Shown here one piece after another: positions 7,978-16,059 of a stretch of 64,000 nt of DNA. Under the pieces are notes generated by a model, which saw only the letters and a program-made list of their open reading frames with translations, was not told the DNA's origin and did not search any database. The DNA is from Cryptoclostridium sp036644995. Lineage in GTDB: Bacteria; Bacillota; Dehalobacteriia; UBA7702. The stretch is from the NCBI GenBank assembly GCA_036644995.1, contig JAVXOZ010000006.1:23672-87671 (forward strand), written 5' to 3'. Position 1 is the first letter of the stretch, and the number at the start of each line of letters is the position of its first letter. The translations under genes and the position numbers were made by a program.

Positions 7978-9480
7978 TTGGCTAGAGGTTTACGTACAAA
8001 TTCTACAGCTGTGACTTCTCTCGGATTAAATATGTTTTCTGATGATGAATTATGGGAAGTCCATTTAGCAACACTTGATGTTCTTTGGAATGTTGGTGTT
8101 AAAGTTGAAAGTAAAGAAGCAAGAGAAATTTTTGCAGGTATCGGTTGCGAAGTTAATGAAGCAACCCATATTGTTAGAATTCCCGCATATTGCGTGGAAG
8201 ATGCAATCCAAACGACTCCCCCGAACTACCGTGCATATGGTAGAGATCCCCAAAAAGATTGGTATTGTGAAGCCGGACGTACCGGTTTTGTAAACTTTGG
8301 TGAAGCTGTTAACGTTATCGACCCTTATACAAGAAAACGCAGACCACCCACAATGGATGACCTTTGGAATTCCGTTACTATGATTGACAAATTAGATTCC
8401 ATAGTTCTTTTTGAAAGAAATATTGTTCCTGCTGAAGTTAATCCCCATGTAGGTCAACTTTATGTATTGGAAGCATTCCTCAATAACAGCACTAAACCTG
8501 CTTATATTGGTATGCATGATCCCCAAAATGTAAAATATGCCATTAAAATGGGTTCCTTGGTTGCCGGCAGTGAAGAAGCCTTTAAAGAAAGACCTTGGTT
8601 TGGTACCAGTACCGACCCAATTAGCCCCTTGGTACAATCCGCAGGTGCAACCGATGCTTTGATTCTTGCAACCAAAGTTGGTATGCCTGTTAAAATTAAT
8701 CCTATGGGTCTTGCCGGTGGTACTACTTGCGTTCATATCGCAGGTACTATGGTTACACATAATGCTGAAGTATTGAGCATGTTTGTTTTAGGACAAGCCC
8801 TTAAACGTGGTGTGCCTATGGTTTATGGTTCTTCCACCGCTATGATGGATTTAAGAACCACCGTTTCCTGTGTTGGCAGCCCCGAATTGGCTCTTATTAG
8901 TGCATTTGTTGCTAAAATGGCTCAATTCTATAAAGTTCCCAGTTGGGTAGCAGGCGGCTAGTGCGATTCTAAATGTGTTGATGCACAAGCTGGTCACGAA
9001 GCCACTTTAACAGCCCTTATCCCCGCATTGGCAGGCGCCAATATGATTTATGGTATGGGTATGTTGGAAAATGGTATTACTTGGGACTATGCTCAATTAG
9101 TAATGCAAGATGAAATGATGAAGATGATTTTGAAAACATGCGAAGGTGTTCCTGTTGATGATGAACATTTGGCTGTTGATGTTATTTCCGAAGTCGGACC
9201 CGGCGGCGAATTTATCAGTCATATGCATACTTTTGAAAACTTTAAACATCTCTCTCAACCTGATGCTAAAATCATTGATAGAAATAACTTCGATGGTTGG
9301 ATGGCTCAAGGTGGCAAAGATATCGTAGAACGTTCTTATGAAAGAGCTATTGATATGATGGAAAATGGCAAACCTGCCATGCCTTTGCCTGAAGAAACCA
9401 GAAAACAACTCCATGCATTGCTTGAAGAAGCTGAAGCTGATAAAGTTGAAGAAATTGCCTCTCGTGGCACTGTAAAATAA
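7978..9480 (+). CDS. mttB: Trimethylamine methyltransferase MttB with in-frame amber (pyrrolysine) codon
   Basis: MttB transfers a methyl group from trimethylamine to a cognate corrinoid protein. The frame runs from TTG 7978 (GGAGGTG six bases upstream) to TAA 9480. One TAG, at 8959-8961 (codon 328), interrupts it. The protein continues in the same frame after it (CDSKCVDAQAGHEA and onwards) with no loss of similarity, and the position matches the Pyl residue of known MttB enzymes (about 334). Full length is about 500 residues, normal for the family. It should not be annotated as two genes or a pseudogene. The pyl genes, the corrinoid protein MttC and the activator RamA are not in this window. 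A sigma-54 promoter drives it. Confidence 0.93.
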
Positions 9481-9505
9481 TTAAATTTTAACCTAAGATT
9501 TAATA

Positions 9506-9558
9506 AAGAATCTCATAATAGCACTCCAGGGCGGGTGAAGTTATGAGATTCTTTTTTT
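9506..9558 (+). terminator. Rho-independent terminator of mttB
   Basis: Stem AAAGAATCTCATAA (9506-9519) / TTATGAGATTCTTT (9541-9554), followed by more Ts, 25 bases after the mttB stop. Confidence 0.92.
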
Positions 9559-9635
9559 TACTTTTATCCTTATTCGGGGTTAATTAAATATTAAGGCTTA
9601 ATTAAATAGAAAGTTTTCAGTGTAAACTTAAAAAA

Positions 9636-9661
9636 AATCCCGTGATGACTTATCACGGGAC
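9636..9661 (-). terminator. Terminator hairpin, distal duplicate, for the 9903-10871 gene
   Basis: On the minus strand, TCCCGTGATAAGTCATCACGGGA forms a stem followed by a T-tract. The same 26-bp sequence (25 of 26 identical) occurs at 9823-9848, next to the gene it serves. The two flank repeat copy 2. This distal copy retains the T-tract. Confidence 0.8.
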
Positions 9662-9662
9662 C

Positions 9663-9822
9663 AGGTTGTCAAAAAACATAGTTTTTTGGCAAGATGGCAG
9701 GCTGTTAAGAAAGCCTTAGATTCGGTAAAACTCCCTGAACAGCGGCTGTGCAGTGTACCTATATGTACATAAGCAGTCGATGGGAAGGGATTTTGCCAAA
9801 TATCAGACTTTATCTACAACCT
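9663..9822 (-). repeat. Palindromic repeat element, copy 2 (complete, 160 bp)
   Basis: Read on the minus strand it starts AGGTTGTAGATAAAG and ends TTTGACAACCT, so the termini are inverted repeats (AGGTTGT/ACAACCT). It contains the long imperfect stem, the central TATGTACAT hairpin and the small terminal hairpin (TTGCCAAAAAAC/GTTTTTTGACAA). It is bracketed by 26-bp direct copies of a terminator hairpin. Confidence 0.9.
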
Positions 9823-9848
9823 AATCCCGTGATGACTTATCTCGGGAC
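9823..9848 (-). terminator. Terminator hairpin, proximal copy, separated from its T-tract by an insertion
   Basis: Direct duplicate of 9636-9661 with one mismatch in the stem. On the minus strand the hairpin is followed directly by repeat copy 2 instead of Ts. Confidence 0.75.
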
Positions 9849-9902
9849 TAAAAAGGAGATTTATATTTTAAAGGAGATTAAACTTACATATTTAAAAATG
9901 TT

Positions 9903-10871
9903 TTATACAGGATTGGCTATAATTTTTAGGTACTCATCAAAGTGGGGATTAGCTGTATGCCTCATACAGCGGTTTACCCTAACGTAACCCCAGTCCCAGT
10001 AATCTTCTCTTTCATCTACTTTGGTAACGCTTTGCACCAAAGCCCAGGGAATCCACAGCCCATCCATAATGAATTTCCCCATTAATGTTTCTGCTCTTTG
10101 GCGTAAAGTTGGTTCGCCTTGAAAATAATATTCCATAAAATCTTCTTCTTGTTCTTCATTCATTTCGTTTTCACTGATAACCGCAGCAACATCAAAGCTG
10201 TAAAAATTCATACCGCAATATTCCCAGTCTATCAGTTCCATTTTATCCTTTTTTGCATCGAAAAGAAAATTTTCAGAAAGACAATCGTTATGGGAGCTTA
10301 TGAGTGGGGGTGGGTTCTTTTTAAAAGCTTTTTTTATTTTTTCATATACTAAATCTAATTGTTCCATTTCCGGATAGAATTTAGTCCAATTATTTTCTTC
10401 TAAATATTTATGGTAAGAGTCAACTTCTGCAAAGGGGTCAAATATTGAGTCAAAGGTTATGCCGCTGTTGTGGTAAGTTCTTAAAATTTCCGCTGCGTGT
10501 TTTCTCACTTCACTGCGTTTGCGAAAATCTTCTTTGCTCATGGCATCCCCTTCTACAAAACGTCTGATATTGGAGCCTGTTTCCTCATCGTAGTAATAAA
10601 ATTCCGGGCTGATTCCCAAGTGGTTTACCGCAGCCACCGCTGCTTTTTCACAGGGGCGATTGAGGTATTCGGCTGTTCCTTCACCGGCAATACGGAAAGC
10701 CCATTTTTTATCATTTATATATACTTTAAAGTTGCGGTTGGTTAAACCCCCGGGCATATAGGTTATGCTTTCAACTTTTTTCCCATCAAAAAGCCCTGAG
10801 TTTTTTGCCAGTTTTTTAATTGCTTGGATATCCCTTGGCTTAGTGTGTGCACATACTTTAATATCTATCAT
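9903..10871 (-). CDS. LicA-like choline/ethanolamine kinase family protein
   Basis: The 322-residue product belongs to the aminoglycoside phosphotransferase/choline kinase fold. The N lobe has the ATP-binding loop YMPGGLTNRNFKV. The catalytic loop reads SHNDCLSENFLFD and the metal-binding motif IDWEYCGMN with FDVAA after it, as in LicA/choline kinases. The expected reaction is ATP-dependent phosphorylation of choline or a related amino alcohol. It is a paralogue of the gene at 11199-12158, and each has its own sigma-54 promoter. Location next to methylamine and ethanolamine genes suggests an amine substrate; which one is not visible. Confidence 0.82.
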   Translation of the reverse strand: MIDIKVCAHTKPRDIQAIKKLAKNSGLFDGKKVESITYMPGGLTNRNFKVYINDKKWAFRIAGEGTAEYLNRPCEKAAVAAVNHLGISPEFYYYDEETGSNIRRFVEGDAMSKEDFRKRSEVRKHAAEILRTYHNSGITFDSIFDPFAEVDSYHKYLEENNWTKFYPEMEQLDLVYEKIKKAFKKNPPPLISSHNDCLSENFLFDAKKDKMELIDWEYCGMNFYSFDVAAVISENEMNEEQEEDFMEYYFQGEPTLRQRAETLMGKFIMDGLWIPWALVQSVTKVDEREDYWDWGYVRVNRCMRHTANPHFDEYLKIIANPV

Positions 10872-10978
10872 TTAAGATTTACCCTCTTTCGTAATCTATA
10901 TTACATATTTTGTTTTCCACAGTTTTCTATTTTTTATAAATATAGGAATGCTTTATTTGCATAGCTACTTATAATACT

Positions 10979-10994
10979 TGCAATTTTTATGCCA
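10979..10994 (-). promoter_or_regulatory. Sigma-54 promoter of the first licA-like gene
   Basis: On the minus strand TGGCATAAAAATTGCA, with GG-N10-GC spacing, about 108 bases upstream of the start codon at 10871. The rest of the 327-base intergenic region holds AT-rich leader sequence and the terminator at 11118-11149. Confidence 0.8.
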
Positions 10995-11117
10995 AAAATT
11001 TGTTCGGGGACAAAAAAATTAATATCCCCATGTTTTTTTAACTTCTTTTTAAATAATTGAGATTTATAGAGTTTTTTAAGGTAAAATTAAATCACGCATA
11101 AATGAAAAAATAATGAG

Positions 11118-11149
11118 AAAAAAAATACCCTGTTCTATAAAGAACAGGG
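11118..11149 (-). terminator. Terminator of the second licA-like gene
   Basis: On the minus strand CCCTGTTCT-TTAT-AGAACAGGG followed by TATTTTTTTT, about 50 bases after the stop codon of the 11199-12158 gene. Confidence 0.92.
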
Positions 11150-11198
11150 CAAAGTGAGGATGAGTTGGGTTACTCGCTGATTACATATTAAGCTGCGA

Positions 11199-12158
11199 TT
11201 ATTCAGCAATCATTGCAACATAGTGTTTAAAATTGGGGTCTGCCATGTATTCGTTGCAACGAGTGATTCTTTCAAGACCATACTGCCAGTAGAATTCTTC
11301 TTCATCGGGTTTGGATACCAATTGCACCAAAGCCCAAGGACACCACAGAGCATCTACCAGGAACTTACCAATAAGAACGTCGGCTTTGTTTTGTTCATTC
11401 AATTCGCCTTCGTAGTAATATTTAAGAAATTCTTCTTCTTTTTCTTTGTTGAGCTTGTTTTCGATAACAACAGCAGCAACGTCAAAATTATAAACGTTCA
11501 TGCCGCAATATTCCCAATCGATAAGTTCTAATTTATCATTTTTGTCATCATAAATGAAGTTTTCGGATAAAGCATCATTATGAGAAAATACTTTTTTAGG
11601 AGGATTTTTGGCAAATTGTGCATCAATTTCTTCCAAAGTGCTAACCAGCACGTCCATGCCATCATAATATTTGCTGCAATTATTATCTTTTAACCATTGA
11701 AGATATGATTTAATTTCTGCCATGGGGTCAAAAATACCTTTTTGAATGATACCGCTGTTGTGGTATTTTTTAATGATGGCAGCTGATTTTTCTAATATAT
11801 TGGAACGAGTTTGAAAATCTTCACGTTTCATGGTGGGGCCTTCACAGAAGCGGCAAATATTGGAACCGGTTTCTAAATCGTAATAATAAAATTCGGGGCT
11901 AATGCCTAAATCTTTAATGGCGTGAACTGCCTGTCTTTCAGCGGGGCGGTTTAGGTATTCTGCTGTTCCTTCCCCTGCAATGCGAAAAGCATAGGTTTTG
12001 CCATCTACAACTGTTTTGAAGTTACGGTTGGTTAAGCCACCGGGCATATAAGTAATGCTTTCAACTTCACCTGCAAAAAGGCTGGAATCCTTAGCCATTT
12101 TTTTTATAAACTCCACTTCTTCGGGCTTGGTATTTTCACATACTTTAATATCTGTCAT
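11199..12158 (-). CDS. LicA-like choline/ethanolamine kinase family protein, second copy
   Basis: The 319-residue product is clearly similar end to end to its 9903-10871 neighbour (shared YMPGGLTNRNFK, FRIAGEGTAEYLNRP, LIDWEYCGMN). The catalytic loop is SHNDALSENFIYD. The two genes probably arose by tandem duplication and then diverged throughout, so they may differ in substrate. Codon use matches the neighbourhood. It is expressed divergently from the 12697 kinase gene, each from its own sigma-54 promoter in a shared 538-base regulatory region. Confidence 0.82.
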   Translation of the reverse strand: MTDIKVCENTKPEEVEFIKKMAKDSSLFAGEVESITYMPGGLTNRNFKTVVDGKTYAFRIAGEGTAEYLNRPAERQAVHAIKDLGISPEFYYYDLETGSNICRFCEGPTMKREDFQTRSNILEKSAAIIKKYHNSGIIQKGIFDPMAEIKSYLQWLKDNNCSKYYDGMDVLVSTLEEIDAQFAKNPPKKVFSHNDALSENFIYDDKNDKLELIDWEYCGMNVYNFDVAAVVIENKLNKEKEEEFLKYYYEGELNEQNKADVLIGKFLVDALWCPWALVQLVSKPDEEEFYWQYGLERITRCNEYMADPNFKHYVAMIAE

Positions 12159-12269
12159 AATATTTAGAATCTCACTTTCGATAAAATTTACAAAATCTCA
12201 AATAATTTTGTTTTTTTTCTTGTTATATGGTATAATATTTAAACACCATAAGTTATACGTATTTATAAC

Positions 12270-12286
12270 TGCAAGTTTTGTGCCAA
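12270..12286 (-). promoter_or_regulatory. Sigma-54 promoter of the second licA-like gene
   Basis: On the minus strand TTGGCACAAAACTTGCA, the closest of the six to the TGGCAC-N5-TTGCA consensus, about 112 bases upstream of the start codon at 12158. Confidence 0.85.
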
Positions 12287-12355
12287 ACTGTAATAAAACC
12301 CTGAATTATTACAAATTATACAAAAGGGGAGTAGAATTCGATTAAAAGTTTGATT

Positions 12356-12440
12356 GTTTGACTTTAGAGAGAAAAATAATCGAATATAGATGATAAGTGT
12401 AAGTCAAATATGAATTATAAGTCTAAAATGACTTCTAATT
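12356..12440. promoter_or_regulatory. Candidate shared activator sites between divergent sigma-54 promoters
   Basis: TTGACTTTAG (near 12358), TAAGTCAAAT (near 12402), and the inverted pair AAGTC-TAAAAT-GACTT (near 12421-12436) lie midway between the two divergent sigma-54 promoters. The core matches motifs at 7801 and 18490. No gene was found in this 538-base region. Confidence 0.45.
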
Positions 12441-12508
12441 GTCGGATTTTGGCGTATCAATTCTGCTAATCATCTCTCTTACCCCTGTAATTTTAAAAAA
12501 TTGCACTC

Positions 12509-12524
12509 TGGCATGAATTTTGCA
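12509..12524 (+). promoter_or_regulatory. Sigma-54 promoter of the APH-kinase operon
   Basis: TGGCATGAATTTTGCA with exact GG-N10-GC spacing, about 170 bases upstream of the ATG at 12697. Confidence 0.8.
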
Positions 12525-12696
12525 ATACAATAACACATTATCTATGTGCTCTGAACCAATGGATTTATTGTAATTTTTTGTTTACAAAATCCTTCATCAC
12601 AAAAAGTCTATACATTAAAAAGTCTTTGATAGAATGTGGAATATTGTGGAATTCCGTAGCTTATTGGCGTAACATTAAAACAAAGGAGGACTTTTT

Positions 12697-13911
12697 ATGA
12701 ATGTAGAAGGAAAGTTACAACTAAAAGAAGTAAATGCCGATGATTTTGGGGCTATGCGTACTCGATTTTCTTCGATGAAACGCACCGTGGATGAATTATA
12801 TGATACTTCTGAAATGGCAATGTCCAGAAGTCAGCTCAACCATTTAATGGAACATTATTATCACTTAGGTAAAATTGTAGATGCATACGAAATATTCGGA
12901 GGATATGTAAATCGCAGTTTTGGTGTAATAATGGAGTTGGACGGTGAAAGAAAAGATTACTTCGTTAGAAAGTACAAGAAAAATATCACAGCAAATGATA
13001 TTAATGTAGAACACGGTCTTCTTAGCTATGCTATAGAGCATGGAATGAAGGATGCCAGTGGCGTTGTTCTTGACAAAGACGGCGAGTCCTTTGTGGAAAT
13101 TGAGGAAGAAAAAGAAGGCGAAAGAGTAAAACGTTGCTTCGCAGTTTATGAATTTTTAGATGGCGACGATACCTACGACTGGATTAATACCAATATGACC
13201 CCGGAAGAAGATGGGGAATTTGCCCGTATATTAGCTAAATTTCATAATTATGCCAATGGATTTGACCCCGGTGAAAAAGCAGAAGCCCGTATTATGGATT
13301 TACTGGTGGATTTCAAAGATTCATTCCCTAAATGTTGCAAAAATTTAGGTATTCCCGAAAACGATCACTTTTTGAGATTGTGGCAGGATTCGTTACCATT
13401 TTTCTTGGAAATGTGCGATAAAGCGAAAAACAATTTGACCCCGGAAATGTTGGCAGTTATGCCTGAAGTTCCGTGTCATTGCGATATACATCCCGGTAAT
13501 GTTAAATGGCAAAATGGAAAATGTGTTGGGCTTTTTGATTTTGACTGGTCAAAACTGGATTATCGTCTTTTTGATGTTTGTTTTGCTTTGATTTATTCCT
13601 GTTCTTCTTGGGAAGCTCAAACCGATGGTCGCCTGTGGTTTGACCGTTTTGGCTATTATTTGGATGGTTATACCAAATTTTTAAAAGAAGAAGGTACTTT
13701 AACCTCAATTACCGATGTTGAAAAGAAAGCTTTTCCTTATATGATGTTGGCAGGGGGACTTTATTTACTGAATTGGTGTACTTGCTATTATGATGATTGG
13801 GAAAATCTTAATGAATATGAATATTATTTCTACCTTACTCACGTTGTTAAATTGTTACATTATATAGATAACCATCAAGAAGACTTGTACGAAGTTATTA
13901 AAAATGTATAA
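12697..13911 (+). CDS. APH-fold phosphotransferase (choline/homoserine kinase-like)
   Basis: The 404-residue protein has a kinase-type C lobe with catalytic loop CHCDIHPGNVKW and metal-binding LFDFDWSKLDYRLFD, as in aminoglycoside phosphotransferase/homoserine kinase II proteins. The N lobe (FGGYVNRSFGVIMELDG) carries the nucleotide-binding loop. An extra N-terminal segment of about 60 residues (SMKRTVDELYDTSEMAMSRS) is longer than in LicA proteins. GGAGG precedes the ATG. It is the first gene of a probable operon with the transporter at 14190. The substrate is unknown; an amino alcohol is a reasonable guess. Confidence 0.75.
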   Translation: MNVEGKLQLKEVNADDFGAMRTRFSSMKRTVDELYDTSEMAMSRSQLNHLMEHYYHLGKIVDAYEIFGGYVNRSFGVIMELDGERKDYFVRKYKKNITANDINVEHGLLSYAIEHGMKDASGVVLDKDGESFVEIEEEKEGERVKRCFAVYEFLDGDDTYDWINTNMTPEEDGEFARILAKFHNYANGFDPGEKAEARIMDLLVDFKDSFPKCCKNLGIPENDHFLRLWQDSLPFFLEMCDKAKNNLTPEMLAVMPEVPCHCDIHPGNVKWQNGKCVGLFDFDWSKLDYRLFDVCFALIYSCSSWEAQTDGRLWFDRFGYYLDGYTKFLKEEGTLTSITDVEKKAFPYMMLAGGLYLLNWCTCYYDDWENLNEYEYYFYLTHVVKLLHYIDNHQEDLYEVIKNV

Positions 13912-14081
13912 GTATTGTAGTGGTCTTTCACAATATATTAAATAATTAAAAAAAAATTACACAAAGGGGTAGCATTTTTTTTGAATATGTTATATAATAC
14001 ACTTGAAAAGAAAAATAGTGTTTATACGACAAATTATTTGATATTTAATATGGGTACTTTAAAATGTTTAGTTTTTGATTT

Positions 14082-14144
14082 GTGGGTGGTTCGGCAACCC
14101 AAAGCCACCCGTCATTTCAATAAAATGGCAGAATGCCATCTGCC
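14082..14144 (+). other. Intercistronic hairpins between kinase and transporter genes
   Basis: GGGTGG...CCACCC (14082-14110) and GGCAGA-ATGCCA-TCTGCC (14127-14144) can form small stems in the 278-base gap before the transporter start. They could be attenuators or processing sites; no known riboswitch was recognised. Confidence 0.35.
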
Positions 14145-14189
14145 GGTTTTATCTATTATTTAAAATTTTTTATGAAAGAAGGGATTTTA

Positions 14190-15287
14190 ATGGCAATCGA
14201 AACTAACGACCCCGCCATGGCGAAAGCTAAGTACACTAAAGCGAAATCGTCCTTTTTCAAAAGAGGCGTAACATTTGCTATAATGTCTGGTATTTGCTAT
14301 GGTCTATACTCCGCATTCCTACTGGTTGGTGAAGGTTCCGGTATCTGGAATGAGTTCTGGGCACTGCCACTTGCCGCTACAATTATTGGTTATTGTTTAC
14401 TTTGTGCGGTTGGCTCCGGTCTTAATGACTTAATGTCTGGTATCTGGTGCTTGATTATTGCCGCAGGAAAAGGTAAATTAATGGACTTTTTCCGTACTCT
14501 CAAAACCAAACCCGGTGTTGTAATGATTTGTTGCGGTCTTATTGGTGGTCCTATCGCATCAACGGCTTACATTGTAGGTTTGATGATGGCAGGTCCTATG
14601 GTTACCCCAATTACTGCACTGTGTGCTGCAATTGGTGCTATCTTTGGACGTATTCTTTTTAAACAAAAACTCAACGCTCGTATGATTTGCGGTATCGCAA
14701 TCTGCTTCTTTGCTGCTTGTGTTATCGGCGGAACCAGCTTTAGTGCATTAAAAGATACAAGTACACTTGGTTGTGCTATTGCTCTTATTGCTGCTTTTGG
14801 TTGGGGCCTTGAAGGTTGTGTTGCCGGTTATGGTACTTCCATGGTTGACTATGAAATCGGTATTACCATTCGTCAATGCACTTCCGGTCTTTCCAATTTA
14901 ATCGTTCTTGTTCCTATCCTTTGCCTCATGGTTAATGCCATGGCTGACACCACCGGTGTTGTTGGCTGTATGTATACTTATGTAGTTGGTGGAGCAATCT
15001 TTGGTGGAGCTATTCTTTGGTTCATCATTTCCGGTTTCTTTGCAAATCCTGCCTATTCCTTCTGGTATAAGGGCAATTCAATGTGCGGTGCTGCACTTGG
15101 TATGACCTGTAATGCTTTGTATTCCTTCTGGGTTCCTTTCTTCAGTTGGATTATCTTAGGTCTTATCCTTGGTTGGGACGGTTACACCTTAATGCCTATC
15201 CAATGGTTTATGGCTATTTTAGAAGTCTTTGGTATCTGGCTGATTGCTATGAATCCGCTGGATGTCTTCAAGAAAAAGGAGGCTTAA
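14190..15287 (+). CDS. EamA/DMT-like membrane transporter
   Basis: The roughly 365-residue product has about ten hydrophobic segments and two similar halves, resembling drug/metabolite (EamA-type) permeases; LicB-type choline importers belong to the same superfamily. The ATG at 14190 is chosen because GAAGGGA precedes it and the first residues are hydrophilic. No EutH ethanolamine permease is present in the window, so this protein is the best candidate importer for the amine substrate of the cluster. That assignment is inference from location. Confidence 0.75.
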   Translation: MAIETNDPAMAKAKYTKAKSSFFKRGVTFAIMSGICYGLYSAFLLVGEGSGIWNEFWALPLAATIIGYCLLCAVGSGLNDLMSGIWCLIIAAGKGKLMDFFRTLKTKPGVVMICCGLIGGPIASTAYIVGLMMAGPMVTPITALCAAIGAIFGRILFKQKLNARMICGIAICFFAACVIGGTSFSALKDTSTLGCAIALIAAFGWGLEGCVAGYGTSMVDYEIGITIRQCTSGLSNLIVLVPILCLMVNAMADTTGVVGCMYTYVVGGAIFGGAILWFIISGFFANPAYSFWYKGNSMCGAALGMTCNALYSFWVPFFSWIILGLILGWDGYTLMPIQWFMAILEVFGIWLIAMNPLDVFKKKEA

Positions 15288-15290
15288 ACT

Positions 15291-15554
15291 ATGAAACCAT
15301 TAAGTTATGCTATTCTTAAATATATGACAACAGTTGAAAAAGCTTGTGTTGCTGATGTTATTGAAGCCTTAAAACCCGAATACGGTAGCTTCCGTATGCT
15401 TACTCCTAAAGGTGTTCTTGAATACCTGATGACCGGTGAACAAAATGCTTTATTGGAAGAAGCCGGTTATGAATTAGACAAAAATGGAGAATTAGTTATT
15501 TATTATCATGCTCCCGAAGATGGCGCAGCAACTATTAATACTTATATTAAGTAA
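15291..15554 (+). CDS. Small conserved-looking protein of unknown function
   Basis: I do not recognise this 87-residue product. It starts three bases after the transporter stop, with the ribosome binding site AAGGAGG inside the end of that gene, so it is translated with it. The sequence (LKYMTTVEKACVADVIEALK, then RMLTPKGVLEYLMTGEQNAL) looks alpha-helical with a terminal beta strand pair, reminiscent of a winged-helix fold. It may be a partner of the transporter or a small regulator. A hairpin terminator follows. Confidence 0.7.
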   Translation: MKPLSYAILKYMTTVEKACVADVIEALKPEYGSFRMLTPKGVLEYLMTGEQNALLEEAGYELDKNGELVIYYHAPEDGAATINTYIK

Positions 15555-15573
15555 AGTAAAAGAGTAACTACAC

Positions 15574-15597
15574 AAAAGCTGCCGCAAGGCAGCTTTT
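15574..15597 (+). terminator. Hairpin terminator of the kinase-transporter operon
   Basis: Perfect 10-bp stem AAAAGCTGCC / GGCAGCTTTT closed by a GCAA tetraloop, 20 bases after the small-protein stop. A long T-tract is lacking. Confidence 0.75.
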
Positions 15598-15938
15598 CGT
15601 GTGGTTATTATTAACTCAAAAACAGATAAAAGGTTGATTAAAATTTGAAAATCAGTGCTTTTTTGGAATAGTGTATGCCTAAATGTTTAAAAAAGACTTA
15701 CTTTTGTTAAAAAAGTTTGTATAATTGCTTAAAAACCACCGCTGTTATAAAATTTTACCTATTGTATAGGTAAATAAAATATATTAATTTAATGCCCAAT
15801 AAAAAAGCATTAACATATATTTTGCTAATAAAGTACAACCATAACACAGTATGGTATTATCTTTTGTTTTATGGTCAAAATAAAGTTATTGATACTGTTT
15901 TAGTAAAATATTTTATTTACTCAGGTATTTTATATATA

Positions 15939-15954
15939 TGGCATGGTTCTTGCA
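15939..15954 (+). promoter_or_regulatory. Sigma-54 promoter of the second mttB-family gene
   Basis: TGGCATGGTTCTTGCA with GG-N10-GC spacing, about 105 bases before the ATG at 16060. The rest of the 505-base intergenic region is AT-rich; a single AGACTTAC near 15695 resembles the activator motif. Confidence 0.8.
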
Positions 15955-16059
15955 CTATAATATTGTGTCATCGTGGTTAAAATCATAATTGCATACTGCA
16001 CTTAAAAAGTGTGATATATATTTAAACTATATTTACAAAATTGGAGAGGAGTGTTTTTA

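Noticed and set aside
8961..9028. mttB as two genes or a pseudogene
   Set aside because: The two parts are in one frame, the only interruption is TAG at the known Pyl site, and the second part has no ribosome binding site of its own.
13981..14163. A 60-residue open frame between the APH kinase and the transporter
   Set aside because: No convincing ribosome binding site, low-quality composition, and it overlaps two small hairpins.
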